NCBI RefSeq assembly: GCF_013408555.1
Contig: NZ_JACBZN010000001.1
Coordinates: 2,728,001 to 2,792,000, forward strand
DNA from: Aeromicrobium tamlense
GTDB lineage: Bacteria > Actinomycetota > Actinomycetes > Propionibacteriales > Nocardioidaceae
Length of the DNA stretch: 64,000 nucleotides
Direction: 5' to 3'
In this document: piece after piece, positions 46,406-56,008 of the stretch
Layout of the letters: the number at the start of each line of letters is the position of its first letter
Position numbering within the stretch: the first letter of the stretch is position 1
Translations under genes and position numbers: made by a program
Notes under the pieces: model-generated
Databases searched by the model: none
What the model was told of the DNA's origin: nothing
Seen by the model: the letters and a program-made list of their open reading frames with translations, nothing else

Positions 46406-47676
46406 CGGGCGACCGCCGGACCGAGCATCATCCACTTCCAGGACTCCTCACCGAGATCGAGGGCCTGCGGGATCGTCGCGGCCTCGTCGTTCGACGCGAG
46501 CGTCCGCGTCGCCACATCGTACGTGCCGAGCACCGTGCCGGCGCCGGATTCCGAGGAGGACGAGGACGACGTGGCGCCCCCTCCCCCGGACTTGCCGCCG
46601 CGCGGCGTGGCCTTCGAGCACGTCCACGAGCGGTTCCACTTCTCGACCGTGCGGTCGTAGGGCGTGCGCTGGCGGGCGTCGGGCTTGTAGCCCGGCAGGC
46701 AGGGCTCGTTCGCGGGCTGCAGCGACAGGCTCAGCCGGGCCGCGTACTGGCCCGTGCGCGAGTCCTTCGTGATGATCGAGTACGCGCTCTCGATGCCGTA
46801 CGGCGCGATCACCAGCACGCCGCGGACTCCGTCGAGCCGGGTGGCCACGACCTTGTTCACGGTGATGGCGTCGTCGAGCAGCGCGGCGATGTCGTCGGCG
46901 TTCTCGTCGATCAGGGCGCGCAGGGACTTCGCCGCCGGTGCGCCGGAGTCGATCACGGTGCGCAGGTCGGCGTCGGAGCTGCGCACGGCCGTGGTGAGCC
47001 GGCTCAGGTTCCGCGCGAACGCCCGGATGTCGCTCTGGGAGTCCACCTGCGTGCGCAGCACGGTGTTGGAGCTGCGGATCAGCGCCGCGGTGACCTCGTA
47101 CTTCTGGTCGGCCTCGGTGATGAACGAGCTGGACGTGTCGATGATCGTGCTGAGGTCCTGCGAGGAGCCCTCGAACGCCGTGCCGAGCTCGGTGATGACC
47201 GTGCTGAGGTCGTCGGCGTCCACCGAGGACAGCAGCGCGCTGACGTTCGTGAGCAGGGTGCGGGTGTCGATCGGCACCTGCGTGCGCTCGCGCGCGATCA
47301 CGTCGTCGGCCTCGAGGAAGGGGCCTCGGTCGGTGCGCGGCTGGAAGTCGAGGAACTGCTCGCCGACGGCCGAGCGGTTGGCCACGACGACGTCGGAGTC
47401 AGCGGGGATCTCGGGCGCGTCGCCGTCGATCCGGACCTCGACCTTCACGCCGTCGCCGTCGAGCCACATGTCGGTGACCCGACCGACGCTCACGCCCCGA
47501 TAGGTGACGTCGGCGGTCGTGAAGATGCCGCCGGACTCGGCCATCTGCACCGTGACCTTGTAGCCGCTGCCGAACAGGCGGTCGACGTGCGCGTAGTTCG
47601 CGCCGATGTAGGTCATCAGCACGAGGGTGCCGGCGAGGAAGAGCGCGAGCTGCACGCGGACCTTGCGGGTGATCAC
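46402..47676 (-). CDS. mceF: Mce family protein, F position
   Basis: 424 residues. A membrane segment (about 8-27) is followed by the MCE/MlaD domain (YKVTVQMAESGGIFTTADVT; YRGVSVGRVTDMWL) and a long helical region to about residue 300. The C-terminal part has two Cys (EPCLPGYK; WTCSKA) and a Gly/Ser-rich stretch (GGGGATSSSSSSESGAG). The sixth Mce protein of the hexameric lipid channel. It overlaps mceE by 4 bases. Confidence 0.92.
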   Translation of the reverse strand: MITRKVRVQLALFLAGTLVLMTYIGANYAHVDRLFGSGYKVTVQMAESGGIFTTADVTYRGVSVGRVTDMWLDGDGVKVEVRIDGDAPEIPADSDVVVANRSAVGEQFLDFQPRTDRGPFLEADDVIARERTQVPIDTRTLLTNVSALLSSVDADDLSTVITELGTAFEGSSQDLSTIIDTSSSFITEADQKYEVTAALIRSSNTVLRTQVDSQSDIRAFARNLSRLTTAVRSSDADLRTVIDSGAPAAKSLRALIDENADDIAALLDDAITVNKVVATRLDGVRGVLVIAPYGIESAYSIITKDSRTGQYAARLSLSLQPANEPCLPGYKPDARQRTPYDRTVEKWNRSWTCSKATPRGGKSGGGGATSSSSSSESGAGTVLGTYDVATRTLASNDEAATIPQALDLGEESWKWMMLGPAVAR

Positions 47677-48779
47677 GGCGCCACCACCGACTTCGCCAGC
47701 ACGCCCGACACGTCGTCCTCGCGCAGGGCTTCCTTCAGCGCCTGCCGCTCGGCGTCGGTCATCAGCCCGACCGTGGTCGAGAAGTCGGTGTTGAAGTCCA
47801 GCGACACGTTGAGGAAGTCGCCCATCTGGTACTTCTTCGCCTCCTGCGGCGTCTCACCGAGCAGCGAGTCCGGGAACGGGAAGGTGGGCAGCACCTCGAG
47901 CGAGGTGATGAGCGCGTCGCCGGCCGAGCCGAGGTTGTCCAGGATCGGCGCGAGCGCGCGCAGGTCGGCCGTGACCGCGGTCTTGCTCTTGACGATCACG
48001 TCCGTTCCCACGGCGCCGAGCTCGGACAGCGCGTCGAGCATCTTGACGAGGTTGGCCCGCTGCTGGTTGACCGTGGTGAGCGCGGCCGGCAGGTCGTCGA
48101 GTGCGGCGTCGATCGCCTGCTTCTGCTCGTTCGTGCTCTTCGCGAGCCGGTCGATCTGCTCGATCGCGGCCACGATGTCCTCGCGCGAGTCGTCGGCGAC
48201 CTCGAGGAACTCGTCGAGTCGACGCACCAAGGTGCGCATGTCCGACTCGCGGCCCTTGAACGCGGTGCCCAGCTCGCGGCTGATGACCTGGGCCTTGCCG
48301 AGCGCTCCGCCGTTGAGCACGAGCGAGACCGACGCCAGCACGGCCTCGATCTCGGGCGCGTTGCCGGTGCGCGCCAGCGGGATCAGGTCGCCGTCGCCGA
48401 GGCGTCCGACCTCGCCGCCACCCTCCTCCGGGGGCGCGAGGGACACGAACTTCTCGCCGAGGATCGAGGTCTGGCGGATCGACGCGACGGCCTGGTCGGG
48501 CAGCACGACGTCTCCGTTGACCTTGACCGTGACCTTCGCCTTCCAGCCGTCGAGCTCGACCTTCGTGACGCGGCCGACGGACACGTCGTTGACCTTGACG
48601 GCGCTCTGCGGGACGAGGTCGAGCACGTCGGCGAACTCGATCGTGACCGAGTAGGGATCGTCGCCGAGGTCGGCTCCACCCGGGAGCGGCAGGTCGCCGA
48701 CGCTGGAGACGCAGCCCGAGACGAGGGCCAGCGACCCCACGACGCCCACGAGGGCGACCCGGGTCCGGATCGTGCGCAT
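47673..48779 (-). CDS. mceE: Mce family lipoprotein, E position
   Basis: 368 residues with a lipoprotein signal ending LALVSGC, the hallmark of the MceE (LprK-like) position. The MCE domain follows (YSVTIEFADVLDLVPQSAVK; VNDVSVGRVTKVEL), then a helical domain (ALGKAQVISRELGTAFKGRE). The ATG (48777-48779) shares one base with the mceD stop (TGATG). It anchors the Mce assembly by lipid. Confidence 0.92.
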   Translation of the reverse strand: MRTIRTRVALVGVVGSLALVSGCVSSVGDLPLPGGADLGDDPYSVTIEFADVLDLVPQSAVKVNDVSVGRVTKVELDGWKAKVTVKVNGDVVLPDQAVASIRQTSILGEKFVSLAPPEEGGGEVGRLGDGDLIPLARTGNAPEIEAVLASVSLVLNGGALGKAQVISRELGTAFKGRESDMRTLVRRLDEFLEVADDSREDIVAAIEQIDRLAKSTNEQKQAIDAALDDLPAALTTVNQQRANLVKMLDALSELGAVGTDVIVKSKTAVTADLRALAPILDNLGSAGDALITSLEVLPTFPFPDSLLGETPQEAKKYQMGDFLNVSLDFNTDFSTTVGLMTDAERQALKEALREDDVSGVLAKSVVAP

Positions 48780-49987
48780 CACGCCACCCCCATCAGGTAG
48801 GAGAGGGACTCCTCGGTGGAGGAGCCGGCCGGCGGGGCCTGGGCCGCGGGGGCGGCGTCGGCATCGCTGCCGGTCGCCTTCGCCTGGTCGGCGAGGAAGC
48901 CGACGAGCTGGCCCACGGCGTCGCAGGCCTCCTTGTACTTGGCGTCCTCCTGCGTGCTCAGGGAGCAGTAGGCCGACACGTAGAAGCTCTCGGTGAGGAC
49001 GGTCATCCCGCGCGAGGTGGAGCCCTTGATCGAGCCGCGGGCGTCGAGGGTGCCCGTGGTGGGGTTGTAGGCCATCGCGAGGTTCGACAGCGCCTTCGGG
49101 CCCTGGTCGAGGATCTTCGCCAGGTCCTTGCGCTGCTCGGCGAGGTTCTTCGTGACGTCGCTGAGCCCGGAGACGTTGCGGCGCAGGACGCTGCGGTTCT
49201 CCTCCACGTAGCCCTGGACCTGCTGCAGGGCCCCGGCCAGCTCGCGCACGGCGAGCTGGAGGTCGTCGCCCTCGGCGGCCAGGATGCCCGAGACGTCCTC
49301 GAGGCTGGAGTTGAAGCGGCGCACGCTGGAGTCGTTGGCCTCGAGCGCGGAGACGAACCGCTCGATCTGCTCGATCGAGGTGAAGAACTCGTCCTTCGTG
49401 CCGTCGACCGTGGTGCCCAGCTTCGCCAGCGCCTCGATGCTCTCGCGGATCTCGGCACCCTTGCCGTCGAGACTGTCGGCCGTGCTGGAGACGAGCTCGC
49501 TGACGGCGCCGTCCTCGTTCAGCCCGTCGGGGCCGAGCGTGGTGGCGACGTCGTCCAGCGCGGCGAACGTCTCGTCGAGCTCGGTGGGCGTGCCCGTGCG
49601 CGACTGGTCGAGGTGCGAGCCGTCGCGCAGCGTGGGGCCGCCGGTGTAGGCCGGCGCCAGCTGGACGAAGCGGTCGCCGACCACCGACGGCGACACGATG
49701 AGCGCCTTCGCGTCGGCGGGGACGTCGTACGCGGCGTCCCACGAGATCAGCGCCCGCACGGTCTGGCCGCGCGGCGTGATCTTCTCGACCGTGCCCACGT
49801 CGACGCCCAGGATGCGCACCTTCGAGCCTTCGTAGAGCGACACCGTGCGGTCGAAGTCGACCGTGACCGTGTTCGTGCCCGATCGCGTCACCGCGGCGAC
49901 GGCGGCCGCGCCGACCAGGACCAGGCACAGCAGGGCCGCGCCGATGGCGACGGCGGGGCGGGAGAGACTCCGGAGACGCTCGCTCAT
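48779..49987 (-). CDS. mceD: Mce family protein, D position
   Basis: 402 residues. Membrane segment at about 10-32 (AVAIGAALLCLVLVGAAAVA), MCE domain (TVTVDFDRTVSLYEGSKVRI; LGVDVGTVEKITPRG), long helical region, and an Ala/Pro-rich C-terminal tail (ADAAPAAQAPPAGSSTEES). ATG 49987 has GGGAGGG 8 bases upstream; a GTG at 49993 overlapping the mceC stop is less well placed. Confidence 0.92.
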   Translation of the reverse strand: MSERLRSLSRPAVAIGAALLCLVLVGAAAVAAVTRSGTNTVTVDFDRTVSLYEGSKVRILGVDVGTVEKITPRGQTVRALISWDAAYDVPADAKALIVSPSVVGDRFVQLAPAYTGGPTLRDGSHLDQSRTGTPTELDETFAALDDVATTLGPDGLNEDGAVSELVSSTADSLDGKGAEIRESIEALAKLGTTVDGTKDEFFTSIEQIERFVSALEANDSSVRRFNSSLEDVSGILAAEGDDLQLAVRELAGALQQVQGYVEENRSVLRRNVSGLSDVTKNLAEQRKDLAKILDQGPKALSNLAMAYNPTTGTLDARGSIKGSTSRGMTVLTESFYVSAYCSLSTQEDAKYKEACDAVGQLVGFLADQAKATGSDADAAPAAQAPPAGSSTEESLSYLMGVA

Positions 49988-49989
49988 GC

Positions 49990-50979
49990 TCACAGCCCTC
50001 CCGGCACGCCGAGGATGCTCAGCAGGTTGTAGATGTACGAGTCCAGCCACGGGCCGCTCGAGCCGTTGTTGGCGACCATCGCGTAGTAGGCCGGCAGCTG
50101 GTCGATCGCGGCGTCGATGTTCTTCTCGTTCTTCCTCAGGACGTCGACCACCCCGGCCAGGCGCGTGAGCGCGGGCTTGAGATCCCCGCGGGTGTCGGTG
50201 ACGAGCGTCTCGATCTCGTTGGACATGCGCGTCACGTTGACCAGCACGGCGTGGATCGCGTCGCGGCGGCTGCTCAGGGCGTCGAACAGCACCGAGCCGT
50301 CCTCGAAGAGCTTGACGAACTCCGTGTTCCGGTCGGCCAGCACCGCCGAGATGCCGTCGACGTTCTTCAGCAGCGTCTCGAGCTCCTCGTCGCGCTTGGC
50401 CAGCGTGTTCGACAGGGCCGTGACGCCGGTGACGGCGCTGCGGAACTCCTCGGGCGTCTTGGACGCGACGTCGTTGATGGTCTCGAGCGCCTGCGCCAGC
50501 TGCTCCTGGTCGACCTCCTGCGTGGTCTCGGTGAGGCCCGAGAACGCCTGGACGATGTCGTAGGGAGCCTTCGTGCGCGAGGCCGGGATGACGGCGCCCT
50601 TCGCGAGGGTGCCGGAGCCGTCGGGCTCGAGGCTGACGTACATCGTGCCGAGCAGCGACTTGATGCGGATCGAGGCGCCGGTCTGCGTGCCGAGCCGGTC
50701 GCGGTCGGACTTCACCCGGAAGACGACGCACACCTTGTCGCCGTGCAGCTGCAGGTCGGAGACCTCGCCGACGCGCACGCCGGCGAGGCGGACGTCGTCG
50801 CCCTTCTTGAGGCCGCCGACCTCGGTGAACTCCGCGGCGTACTTCGCGCCGCCGCCGACGATGGGCAGGCTCGCGGCCTGGCTGGCGCCGAACAGCATCG
50901 CGGCGATGATGGCCAGCGAGATCGCGCCCACGACCACGGGGTTGCGCTCGCGGATCGGCTTCATGTCCTTCAGCGGCAT
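49990..50979 (-). CDS. mceC: Mce family protein, C position
   Basis: 329 residues. Membrane segment at about 14-36 (NPVVVGAISLAIIAAMLFGA), then the MCE domain (YAAEFTEVGGLKKGDDVRLA; GVRVGEVSDLQLHGD) and a helical domain. It ends YNLLSILGVPGGL without a long tail. ATG 50977-50979 lies inside the last codons of mceB (10-base overlap) after GGGGTGA. Confidence 0.92.
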   Translation of the reverse strand: MPLKDMKPIRERNPVVVGAISLAIIAAMLFGASQAASLPIVGGGAKYAAEFTEVGGLKKGDDVRLAGVRVGEVSDLQLHGDKVCVVFRVKSDRDRLGTQTGASIRIKSLLGTMYVSLEPDGSGTLAKGAVIPASRTKAPYDIVQAFSGLTETTQEVDQEQLAQALETINDVASKTPEEFRSAVTGVTALSNTLAKRDEELETLLKNVDGISAVLADRNTEFVKLFEDGSVLFDALSSRRDAIHAVLVNVTRMSNEIETLVTDTRGDLKPALTRLAGVVDVLRKNEKNIDAAIDQLPAYYAMVANNGSSGPWLDSYIYNLLSILGVPGGL

Positions 50980-52055
50980 CGACTCACCCCTGCTCCGGTC
51001 ACGGTGACGCGCTTCGTGGTCTTGAACGGACGCGCCTGCTCCCATCCCGGCACACCGTTCAACGACGGCACCTTCCCGTTGACCCCGATGTCGCAGACGA
51101 AGAAGTTGAAGAACGAGCCGTACTGGCCCGTGCGGCCGATCCGGTCGATCTTGATCGGCAGGATCTGCAGCGTGCGGTCGAGATCGCGCCGCGCCTGCTT
51201 CGTGCCGATCTTCGAGGTGAGCTGGCGCAGCTCCTTGATGTCGGCGGTGATCGCGGGGCCCGTGTCCTCGAGCAGGCCGGCCGTCTCGCCGGTGAGCACC
51301 GAGATGTCGTCGAGCGAGCCGGTGAGCACGTCGCGGTCGTCCTTCAGGCCGGTGATGAGCTGCTGGAGGGTGGAGATCGCCGAGGACAGCTCGGTGTCGC
51401 GCTCGTTGAACGAAGTCAGCACGACCGTGAGGTTCTCGATGACCGAGCCGATGAGCTCGTCGCGGTCGGCGAGGGTCTGGGTCAGCGAGGCGGTGTGCGA
51501 CAGCAGCGACTCGACGGTGCCGCTCTCGCCCTGGAACACCTGGATCAGCTCGTAGGCGAGCTGGTTGGTGTCCTCCGGCGACAGCGCCTCGAACAGGGGC
51601 TTGAAGCCGCCGAACAGGTCGGTCAGGTCGAGCGCCGGCGTGGTGCGGTCGAGCCCGATCGTCTCGCCCTCCTTCAGTCGTCCGGGCGCCCCGTCGGCGC
51701 CCTCGCTGAGGGAGATGTAGCGCTGACCGATCATGTTGCGGTAGCGCAGCGTGGCTTGGGTGGACTGCGTCAGGTCGATGTCGGAGTCGACGCTGAAGGT
51801 GACCTCGGCGCTGGTGCCGGAGTGCACCTTCACCTCCGAGACGTTGCCGACGCGCACGCCCGCGATGCGCACGTCGTCGCCCTTCACGAGGCTCGTCACG
51901 TCGCTGAACACCGCCTTGTAGGTGACCGTGCGCTCGAACGACGTGTTGCCGATGACGGCGACGAGCAGCGCGGTCATCAGGCCGGTGATGACCAGGAAGG
52001 CCATGAGCTTCGCGAACGCGGAGGCCGTCTGGCGGTCCATGCCGGTGCGGGCCAT
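50970..52055 (-). CDS. mceB: Mce family protein, B position
   Basis: 361 residues. Membrane segment at about 16-36 (LMAFLVITGLMTALLVAVIG), MCE domain (YKAVFSDVTSLVKGDDVRIA; GVRVGNVSEVKVHSG) and a long helical domain (LLSHTASLTQTLADRDELIG). The C-terminus carries two cysteines (FFVCDIGVNG and SRCR). The ATG shares one base with the mceA stop. Confidence 0.92.
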   Translation of the reverse strand: MARTGMDRQTASAFAKLMAFLVITGLMTALLVAVIGNTSFERTVTYKAVFSDVTSLVKGDDVRIAGVRVGNVSEVKVHSGTSAEVTFSVDSDIDLTQSTQATLRYRNMIGQRYISLSEGADGAPGRLKEGETIGLDRTTPALDLTDLFGGFKPLFEALSPEDTNQLAYELIQVFQGESGTVESLLSHTASLTQTLADRDELIGSVIENLTVVLTSFNERDTELSSAISTLQQLITGLKDDRDVLTGSLDDISVLTGETAGLLEDTGPAITADIKELRQLTSKIGTKQARRDLDRTLQILPIKIDRIGRTGQYGSFFNFFVCDIGVNGKVPSLNGVPGWEQARPFKTTKRVTVTGAGVSRCR

Positions 52056-53365
52056 CAGAGCGTCACCTCCGCTCCACGCAGGACGGGACCGAACAGCGGC
52101 CGGGCCACGTCGGGAACGTCAGTGGGGTCGACGCCGAGGGCCGTGGCGACGATCGCGTCGATCTGCTCGGCCTCGGCGTCGGTGCCGGCCGGGCTGGCCA
52201 CCGAGGGCGCGACGAGCGGCGAGCGCTTGCCGAGGTCGCCGCCGATGCCGAACTGCTGCAGCAGGGTGTCGCTCATGCCGGGCGCGGGGCGCTTCGCCGT
52301 GTAGGCGGTGCGCGGCAGCGTGGCGCAGCTGGGCGCGAGCGCTCCGGACTTCCCGGCCGTGGGCAGCTCGTAGGCGTCGTCGGCGTCGTAGTCACGCGAG
52401 GAGCGCGGGGCGAACTCGATCGACGCGTGCGCCCGGTGGTTGCGGAACGCCCCGTCGATCGCGGGCTTGAGACGGTCGATGCCCTTGAGGACGCACTCGA
52501 GCGTGGGCGAGTACTGCGCCAGCAGCTCGAGCGTGGGCCGGGAGTCGCGCGAGAGCGTGATGAAGTCGTCGCCCGAGCGCTGGGCCAGCTTCTCGGCCGA
52601 GGTCGCGAACGCGGCGGTCTCGACGAAGAGGGTCTGGAGCTGGGCCCGACGTGCGGTGAGCGTGTTGCCGGTGACCACCGCGTTGCGCAGCGTGGTGCCG
52701 ATCTCGGGCATGACGTCGGCGTAGGTCTTCGCGGTGTCGCCGAGCAGCGTGACGTCCTCGACGAACTTCGGCGCCAGCGGCGTGATCTTCTGCAGGTAGC
52801 CCGACAGCGTCTCGAGGGTCTGGCCGACCTTCTCGCCCTGGCCCGACAGCGCGTCGGACAGCGCCGTGAGGACGTAGGAGAGGTCCTCGGGGTTGAGCGC
52901 CGTCAGCAGCGGGTCGAGGTCGGCCAGCAGGGTCTCGACCTCGGACGGCAGCGCGGCCTGGGTGATCTCGTCGCCGGCCTGGATCGGGGTGCCGGCCGAC
53001 TGCGCCACGGGCTGGAGGTCGATGAACTTCTCGCCGAACAGGGTCTTGGGCACGACGAACGCCTGGACGTCGGACGGGATGACCTGCTGCTGGTCGGCGT
53101 CGAGGCGCAGGTGGATGACGGCCTGGCCCTCCTCGGAGGTGATCTCGTCGACGCGGCCGACGATCACGCCGCGCAGCTTCACGTCGGCGTTCGGGTTGAG
53201 CTGCAGGCCGACGCCGTTGCTGCGGATCAGGACGGGGATGTCGGAGGAGAACGCCTTCGTGAACACCGCGTACGTCAGCAGCACCGAACCGACGATGAGC
53301 GCGACCATGGCGACGCCCAGGCTGCGGACGACGGCGGGGCGGTCGAGGGTGGACACGCGCGCCAT
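52055..53365 (-). CDS. mceA: Mce family protein, A position
   Basis: 436 residues, the longest Mce here. Membrane segment at about 12-36 (VVRSLGVAMVALIVGSVLLT), MCE domain (IRSNGVGLQLNPNADVKLRG; VIVGRVDEITSEEG), helical domain (SEVETLLADLDPLLTALNPE) and a tail of about 110 residues. The ATG shares one base with the upstream permease stop (TGATG). First of the six Mce genes. Confidence 0.92.
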   Translation of the reverse strand: MARVSTLDRPAVVRSLGVAMVALIVGSVLLTYAVFTKAFSSDIPVLIRSNGVGLQLNPNADVKLRGVIVGRVDEITSEEGQAVIHLRLDADQQQVIPSDVQAFVVPKTLFGEKFIDLQPVAQSAGTPIQAGDEITQAALPSEVETLLADLDPLLTALNPEDLSYVLTALSDALSGQGEKVGQTLETLSGYLQKITPLAPKFVEDVTLLGDTAKTYADVMPEIGTTLRNAVVTGNTLTARRAQLQTLFVETAAFATSAEKLAQRSGDDFITLSRDSRPTLELLAQYSPTLECVLKGIDRLKPAIDGAFRNHRAHASIEFAPRSSRDYDADDAYELPTAGKSGALAPSCATLPRTAYTAKRPAPGMSDTLLQQFGIGGDLGKRSPLVAPSVASPAGTDAEAEQIDAIVATALGVDPTDVPDVARPLFGPVLRGAEVTL

Positions 53366-54192
53366 CAGCCGGCCAGCCTGACGGTCGTGGTGGTGCCCCA
53401 GATGGCCATCGACATCATGAGGTCGGCGACGTTGATGACGACGATCGACGTGCGCACCGCGCGACCCACGGCCACGCCGACGCCCACCGGGCCGCCGCTG
53501 GCGTAGTAGCCGTAGTAGCAGTGGATGAGGATCACCAGCACGGCGAACACGAGCACCTTGAAGAACGACCAGAGGACGTCCTCGGGTGGCAGGAACAGGT
53601 CGAAGTAGTGGTCGTACGTGCCACTGCTCTGCCCGTAGATCGCCGTGATCGTCAGCCGCGTGGCGAGGTAGGACGACATCAGGCCCACCATGTAGAGCGG
53701 GATGATCGCGATCATGCCGGCCAGCACGCGCGTGGTGACCAGGTACGGCAATGACGGGATCGCCATGACCTCGAGTGCGTCGACCTCCTCGGAGATCCGC
53801 ATCGCGCCGAGCTGGGCCGTGAACCCGCAGCCGACCGTGGCGGCCAGCGCGATGCCGGCCACGAGCGGCGCGATCTCGCGGGTGTTGAAGTAGGCCGAGA
53901 AGAAGCCCGCGAACGCGCTGGTGCCCAGCTGCTCGAGAGCGCTGTGGCCCTGCATGCCGACCTCGACGCCGGTGAAGAACGACATCGTGAAGATGACGCC
54001 GACGGTGCCGCCGATGACGGCGAGCGAGCCGCGCCCGAACGTGACCTCGGACAGCAGCCGCAGGATCTCGCGCGGGTACCGCGTGATGACGCGCGGCATC
54101 CACGCGATCGTGCGCAGGTAGAACGCGAGCTGCAGGCCGAGGTCGTCGAGGATCCCCAGGGGGCGGCGCACGGCGGTCGTCAGGCTGGCCAC
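53365..54192 (-). CDS. yrbEB: MlaE/YrbE permease, B position
   Basis: A 275-residue permease of the MlaE family with about five membrane segments. The conserved block GCGFTAQLGAMRISEEVDAL (EQhL-like cytoplasmic loop that contacts the ATPase) and the segment NTREIAPLVAGIALAAT are clear. The GTG start lies one base after the stop of yrbEA. With yrbEA it forms the membrane core of the Mce importer. Confidence 0.93.
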   Translation of the reverse strand: MASLTTAVRRPLGILDDLGLQLAFYLRTIAWMPRVITRYPREILRLLSEVTFGRGSLAVIGGTVGVIFTMSFFTGVEVGMQGHSALEQLGTSAFAGFFSAYFNTREIAPLVAGIALAATVGCGFTAQLGAMRISEEVDALEVMAIPSLPYLVTTRVLAGMIAIIPLYMVGLMSSYLATRLTITAIYGQSSGTYDHYFDLFLPPEDVLWSFFKVLVFAVLVILIHCYYGYYASGGPVGVGVAVGRAVRTSIVVINVADLMMSMAIWGTTTTVRLAG

Positions 54193-54193
54193 G

Positions 54194-54973
54194 TCACAAC
54201 GCCTTCGCCGGGACGAGCTGGAAGTACAGGGCGCTCATCACGAAGTTCGCCAGGAAGAGCAGCAGGAAGGTGATGACGACCGACTCCATGACCGCTTGGC
54301 CGACACCCTGCGGGCCGCCGTCGGCGTGCATGCCCATGTAGGTGGAGACGATCGCGGCGATGAGGCCGAAGACGAGCGCCTTCGCCATGCCCTGGTAGAG
54401 GTCGGGCGTCTGCGCGAGCGCGGTGAACGACGCGAGGTAGGCGCCGGGGGTGCCGCCCTGCATCATCACGTTGAAGATGTAGCCGCCCAGCACGCCGACC
54501 ACGCTGACCAGCCCGTTGAGGAAGACCGCGACGAGCATGCAGGCCAGCACGCGCGGCACGACGAGACGCTGGATCGGGTCGATGCCCAGCACCATCATCG
54601 CGTCGAGCTCCTCGCGGATCTTGCGCGCGCCGAGGTCGGCCGCGATGGCCGAGCCGCCGGCGCCGGCCACGAGCAGCGCGGTCGCGATCGGCGCGGCCTC
54701 GCGCAGCACCGCGAGCACCGCGGCCGAGCCGACGAACGACTGCGCGCCGAACTGCTGGACGAGGCTGCCGGTCTGCAGCGCCACGACGGCGCCGAACGGG
54801 ATCGCCACGAGCGCGATCGGGATGATCGTGACCGACGCGATGAACCACGCCTGCTGGATGAACTCGCGCAGCTGGAACGGACGCTGGAAGACGGCGAGCA
54901 GCACGTCGGCGCCGAACGCGAAGAGCCGGCCCGCGGTGGCCAACGGCGCGGTGACGCGCTCGCCGAGGCTCAT
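54194..54973 (-). CDS. yrbEA: MlaE/YrbE permease, A position
   Basis: A 259-residue MlaE-family permease. VLREAAPIATALLVAGAGGS and the coupling loop AADLGARKIREELDAMMVLG are clear, followed by the DPIQRLVVPRVLAC block. The ATG overlaps the ATPase stop (ATGA). It pairs with yrbEB. Confidence 0.93.
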   Translation of the reverse strand: MSLGERVTAPLATAGRLFAFGADVLLAVFQRPFQLREFIQQAWFIASVTIIPIALVAIPFGAVVALQTGSLVQQFGAQSFVGSAAVLAVLREAAPIATALLVAGAGGSAIAADLGARKIREELDAMMVLGIDPIQRLVVPRVLACMLVAVFLNGLVSVVGVLGGYIFNVMMQGGTPGAYLASFTALAQTPDLYQGMAKALVFGLIAAIVSTYMGMHADGGPQGVGQAVMESVVITFLLLFLANFVMSALYFQLVPAKAL

Positions 54974-55950
54974 CGGGCACCGCCGATCGACTGGGGCGAC
55001 GGCGCCGAGAAGCCCGAGCCGTCGTTCAGGAAGGAGCCCGGCGGGGGCACGACGCCGTGGGCCGCGCACCATGCGCCCGGCTCGGCCTGGGTGGCGCGGG
55101 GGCGGCCGTCGGACGGGAACAGCTGCAGCGGGATCGGCGGCAGCGGCGGCAGGGTGCTGTGGTCCTCGGCCGCGAGCTCGTCGGCGTCCTTCTCCTCGCT
55201 CATGCCGATCGGGCCGACCGTCTGGGCGTTGAGGAACTGGCGCACGGCCGGCTCCTCGCTGGAGAGCAGCATCTCGCGCGGGCCGAACATCGACAGGTGC
55301 CGGTGGTAGAGCAGGCCGATGTTGTCGGGCACGGTGCGCGCGGTGTTGATGTCGTGCGTGACGATGAGGAAGGTGGCCTCGGTCTGGGCGTTCAGGTCGA
55401 CCATCAGCTGGTTGATGAAGGCGGTGCGGACCGGGTCGAGGCCCGAGTCGGGCTCGTCGAACAGGATGATCTCGGGCTCGAGCACGAGCGCGCGGGCGAG
55501 ACCGGCGCGCTTGCGCATGCCGCCGGAGATCTCGCCGGGCAGCTTCGTCTCGGCACCGACCAGGCCGACCATCGACATCTTCTCCATGACGATGTCGCGG
55601 ATCTCGGTCTCGTTCTTGCGGGTGTGCTCGCGCAGCGGGAAGGCCACGTTGTCGAACAGGGTCATCGAGCCGAACATCGCGCCGTCCTGGAACAGCACGC
55701 CGAACAGCTTGCGGATCTCGTAGAGGTCGCGCTCGCTGCACGTGGCGAGGTCGGTGCCCTCGATGAGGATGTGGCCCTCGTCGGGCTTGATGAGGCCGAT
55801 CAGGGCCTTGAGGAAGACGGACTTGCCCGTGCCCGAGGGGCCCAGCATCACGCTGATCTGCCCGGCGGGCAGCGTCAGCGAGACGTCGCGCCAGATCGTC
55901 TGGCTGCCGAAGGCCTTGGTCAGCCCTTCGACGCGAACTTCGACACCCAT
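54970..55950 (-). CDS. Mce/Mla ABC transporter ATPase (MceG/Mkl-like)
   Basis: A 326-residue ATPase. Walker A is LGPSGTGKSVFLKAL, the Q-loop GVLFQDGAMFGSMTLFDNVA, the signature ISGGMRKRAGLARAL (MlaF/Mkl type) and Walker B IILFDEPDSGLDPVR. A C-terminal extension (about 245-326) is Pro-rich (STLPPLPPIPLQLFPSDG). The ATG has AAGGAG upstream. It is the first gene of the mce operon, whereas mycobacteria encode this ATPase apart from their mce operons. It powers lipid import. Confidence 0.94.
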   Translation of the reverse strand: MGVEVRVEGLTKAFGSQTIWRDVSLTLPAGQISVMLGPSGTGKSVFLKALIGLIKPDEGHILIEGTDLATCSERDLYEIRKLFGVLFQDGAMFGSMTLFDNVAFPLREHTRKNETEIRDIVMEKMSMVGLVGAETKLPGEISGGMRKRAGLARALVLEPEIILFDEPDSGLDPVRTAFINQLMVDLNAQTEATFLIVTHDINTARTVPDNIGLLYHRHLSMFGPREMLLSSEEPAVRQFLNAQTVGPIGMSEEKDADELAAEDHSTLPPLPPIPLQLFPSDGRPRATQAEPGAWCAAHGVVPPPGSFLNDGSGFSAPSPQSIGGAR

Positions 55951-56008
55951 CTGGGCTCCTTCACAGGGGGACGGAACCCGCGGGGCGGGTACCTGGAGGA
56001 ACTGGTGG

